Assembly: GCF_014805625.2 (NCBI RefSeq) | Contig: NW_023998426.1 | Coordinates: 36,401-100,400, forward strand | Direction of reading: 5' to 3' | Length of the DNA stretch: 64,000 nucleotides | DNA from: Glossina fuscipes | Lineage: Eukaryota; Arthropoda; Insecta; Diptera; Glossinidae | In this document: piece after piece, positions 61,265-64,000 of the stretch | Numbering within the stretch: position 1 is the first letter of the stretch | Layout: every line of letters begins with the position of its first letter | Notes under the pieces: model-generated | What the model saw: the letters and a program-made list of their open reading frames with translations, nothing else | What the model was told of the DNA's origin: nothing | Databases searched by the model: none | Position numbers and translations under genes: made by a program

Positions 61265-61455
61265 TATTATTATTATTATTAATTTCGCCATAGAAATAAA
61301 TTCTAAGACTAAACTCTTAAAGCACTAGCATTTAAGGCTATCTAAGGCGGACTTTACTGAAAACTCTACCGCACTTAAGATTCGAACCCATGACCATTGA
61401 ATTGCTAGTCGGGATTCCTCGTCTTCGATCACTCAGGTGGATGATATTTAACTTA
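61265..61455 (-). mobile_element. SINE copy, tRNA-like head and (AAT)n tail
   Basis: On the minus strand, CACCTGAGTGATCGAAGACG (A-box region), then GAGGAATCCCGACTAGCAAT, then GGTCATGGGTTCGAATCTTA with a perfect B-box core GGTTCGAATC. The body GGTAGAGTTTTCAGTAAAGT, then GCTAGTGCTTTAAGAG, then GTTTAGTCTTAGAATTTA follows, with an (AAT)n tail (plus-strand 61264-61280). This is the best-preserved copy in the window. It is not a tRNA gene because the acceptor stem cannot be closed and the 3' part is a SINE body. Confidence 0.7.
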
Positions 61456-61875
61456 GGATAGGAGCTTCTCTCTCGATTTGCGATTCTTCTCCACACGTGG
61501 CTTCTTTCGATCAGCACTGATTCAAACCTATATGAAAAGCTCGCAGAGAGTGAAGACATCCGAAAATGAGTCGATCACTAGATCGCCTTAAAACTAACAA
61601 GTTTCCACCGGAAAGGACACGCTATTCGATAAGAGGCAAAAAGCCGTAGATGATGATACCGAATACTTTGATTGTTAAACTTTATAACAAATATGTTTTA
61701 AAAATATGCGCAGGATAAATTTATGCCTGTCACTAGAAATGTTGTCCACAGAAAGTTGTGCGAATGAAAATATAGAGCACTAAGTTGCTGATAAAATTTA
61801 TTTTCTTATATTATTATTGCAGTTTAAGAGACGACTTGAATACAATTTGCAAATTAGTTCATTATGAAAGCACGT

Positions 61876-61930
61876 CCCCTCTCTCTCTCTCACTCTCTCT
61901 CTCTCCCTCACTCTCTCTCATTCTCTCTAA
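61876..61930 (+). repeat. (CT)n microsatellite
   Basis: An interrupted CTCTCT array; the overlapping ORF is Ser/Leu-rich as a result. Confidence 0.9.
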
Positions 61931-62651
61931 TAGAATGGCAAAAATGAATATAAAATGTAACAAAAGAGTTTTCTTCTCGTGTGCAACAGCAACTTTTGTC
62001 AAGTAATCTTATAAACATAATAAACAGATAAAATTAAATTGACTATTAAAATTAATTTTTTATGTGTAAGAGCAAAAAAACGAAGCAACAAGAAAAAAAA
62101 AAAGGAGAAAAGAGGAAAATTTTTGGTCTTCGGCTATTCATTCATTCAATGATTATCTACTTGTCAGTGTAGTTACCGTTTTAAAAGCACTCTCCAAAAA
62201 ATATACGTAAAGCAAAAAAGAAGTTTGCTGGTGTATGTTATTTAAAAAGGTATTAGGGCTCTACCATACCACACATACATATATAGCGATATATAAATGT
62301 GTGCGTGTGTGTGTTTGTATATGTTCATAAACGAATATAAGACAAACATTACTGATGGTTTAAATGCCATCATACATACATATATATATGCCAGCGTATA
62401 TGTAGTAATGATAGTACATGTATAAGCAGTGTAAAGCACATATAAATTTGCTGTGTAAGCTTTAGAGAGATGAGTAGAAGATAACACATATAAAAATAAG
62501 TAAAAAGATTGTCTATGCGTTTGTTTGTATATTTGCTCTATAGCATTGGCATTGTTTGTAAACTTGTAATTGGAATTAATTATGCATTCGCACTTTGCCA
62601 ACATTTGAAGTTAAAGAAGAAAGAAAGTCAAGCATCAAGAACCAAAGTACA

Positions 62652-62684
<33 letters not shown>

Positions 62685-63570
62685 GTTTTGATCCTCCCAC
62701 CTCACTTCGCATCGCTCACTACTTCGCTATCCGCTGTCGTTCTCTGTCAGCTATTAAGTAAAAGTAATCAAAGAATGTAAAAATCATACTTGTTGGCTTT
62801 CGGCTTTGTTTGTTTGTTTCCTTACGGCACAAAAAAAAAACAAAAAAAAACAAAAAGGCCTGATTTCTCCTCGCATTTCTCTTTCATTTTTACTTCGTTT
62901 CTTTGCTCTTTAAGACCGCAGCCAAAGTGTTGCCATCAAGATTAGTTTTTAAGTACAAAATATACACAATTTATACGATTGAAGTGTTAAAAGAAGATTT
63001 CCTTATTACTTTTCTCTCACCCATCACGTAGCTGCGGCCTCTTACTTACTCCTCCCGCTAAACCAATTAAAGTGTAGCACCTAAACAGTAACGCAGTAGT
63101 GTCTTTTCTCTAGTATATATTTATACATACATGTGTGTGTGTTTGTGTGTTTGTATGTTTTTGCTGTTGTGTCTTTTGCTTGTTCGACTAATATGTAACA
63201 TGAAGAACTTTATAATAGCTAAAGTTCATTTACAATGCTTAAGTGCAAATTGCACTAATCGTATATACAGTTTTTTTTTTTTTTTTGTTGTTGTTGCTGT
63301 TGTCGTTATTTTGTTGTGCTTTTGTTGTAATTGAAGCCCGAAACAACTACGAAAACTCGTAATCGTTTTAAGGCGAATTTCTGATACTCATCATCCAAGA
63401 GTGTTGCCGCATATGTCAACTTGATCCTTGCACTTAAGTTAACAAAGCATGCTCTAAGTTTTTATGGGTCGTCAGAATTTCAATTAGAGATATAGAGTAG
63501 ATCGAACTGAAAGTAACATTGTATGTAAATATATATCAAGGAATATATGATTTCTTTGCAAAAACATATT
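61931..63570. other. Gene-poor region with microsatellites
   Basis: No gene is recognised. There is a GT array at 62299-62313, poly(A) interrupted tracts at 62830-62855, and poly(T) at 63271-63286 followed by (GTT)n. Confidence 0.4.
62649..62683 (+). repeat. (CA)n microsatellite
   Basis: About seventeen CA dinucleotides, nearly uninterrupted. Confidence 0.95.
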
Positions 63571-63574
63571 GTCT

Positions 63575-63834
63575 CGTATTATGACGAGGCCTGGCTACAC
63601 ATGTCTTCCAAAGCCAAGCAAACATTGACAGAGTTGGGCTGGATAGTTTAGACCGCAGCTAGCGCCGCTCCCCGCCACTGGTTTCACACTCTTTGCAAAA
63701 CGCCCATAACGGTGTAAGGGCGATCTTAAATGAAGTCTATGAAAACCACTTGAACCAGCTTCTCGCCAGTAAACCACCGAAGTTCTACGCCGATGCATTT
63801 ATGATATGTCCCGAAAAATTGTAAAAGATCACAG
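63575..63834 (+). pseudogene. Mariner transposase C-terminal relic
   Basis: Frame-shifted plus-strand translation gives YDEAWLHMSSKAKQTLTELGW, the region around the second catalytic Asp (family form H-D-N-A-R-P-H). It continues as PQLAPLPATGFTLFAKRP, in the place of the conserved S-P-D-L-A-P-S-D-Y-H-L-F block, with the third catalytic Asp lost. It then gives LNQLLASKPPKFYADAFMIC, matching the C-terminal F-A-S-K-P-P-x-F-Y-R-R-G-I block. Stops interrupt all parts. No terminal inverted repeat was found nearby. It is a separate, older copy from the element at 58.7 kb and lies in the opposite orientation. Confidence 0.7.
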
Positions 63835-64000
63835 CTAGTATAAGTTATTATGCATCCAAATAAAATTCATATTGAATAATCGAAGAAAAATACTAAAAAA
63901 TCTGTCTAACAATGTTTGTTCCAAACAAGTTTCAAGTTCTTTTTTGGACTCACCAAAACCAATTTGCAAACAGAGCGAGAAATGAGTAGAAAAGCAGGTG

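Noticed and set aside
61265..61455. A tRNA gene (perfect B box)
   Set aside because: The acceptor stem cannot be paired and the sequence continues as a SINE body with an (AAT)n tail.
1..64000. CRISPR arrays, bacterial operons, rRNA genes
   Set aside because: The window is clearly eukaryotic nuclear DNA. No spaced direct repeats of CRISPR type and no rRNA sequence were seen.

Overview
The window is AT-rich eukaryotic nuclear DNA from a higher fly (Diptera: Brachycera). The main reasons are the compact 66-78 nt introns, AATAAA poly(A) signals, a TATA plus TCAGT initiator core promoter, many poly(A)/poly(T) runs and CA/CT/TA microsatellites, and dispersed repeats carrying strings of CTGTCCGTCTGTC. 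A calyptrate fly such as a tsetse or muscid is plausible, but I cannot place it more closely. There is one 100-N assembly gap (17157-17256). Gene density is very low and most of the window is non-coding, simple-repeat or decayed transposon sequence.

One conserved gene is clear. A four-exon SLC22-type major facilitator transporter (organic cation / carcinine transporter class, 563 aa after splicing) lies on the minus strand at 48249-50153. Two of its three introns are multiples of three with no in-frame stop, so they read through as coding sequence in a plain ORF view.

The most unusual content is a family of small, basic, intronless ORFs that I do not recognise. They share an N-terminal block of the form M-A/S-P-x, then E/A-E/A-L-R-x-R-R/K, then K-x-x-L-T-x-x-L. 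Two nearly identical 87-aa copies (10659-10922 minus, 28466-28729 plus) sit in the arms of a 2-kb inverted duplication (about 9826-11865 and 27521-29530) with a 15.7-kb spacer. A longer 278-aa member with its own core promoter lies just inside the spacer (25742-26578 plus). A diverged 110-aa member is at 59758-60090. Two decayed copies are at about 33270-33690 (minus) and 58355-58570 (plus). Identity between the arms is patchy: near-perfect over the ORF and another tract, lower elsewhere. This pattern of amplification, conversion and decay resembles rapidly evolving germline gene families, but no function can be read from the sequence.

Mobile-element content includes: a non-LTR retrotransposon RNase H and C-terminal fragment (about 6020-6760); a solo LTR with 5-bp target-site duplications (40031-40464); an internally deleted mariner element (58712-59144); a mariner transposase C-terminal relic (63575-63834); a tRNA-like SINE family with (AAT)n tails (about 5868, 56570 and 61265, with weaker copies at 14970 and 53640); a GC-rich element-like island (53800-54110); and several copies of a dispersed GACGGACAGAC-type repeat. 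Layout: 1-9.8 kb repeats and a retroelement relic; 9.8-29.5 kb the inverted duplication and spacer; 29.5-40 kb simple repeats and a family pseudogene; 40-48 kb solo LTR and gene-poor sequence; 48-50.2 kb the transporter; 50.2-64 kb a repeat-rich region with two more family members.
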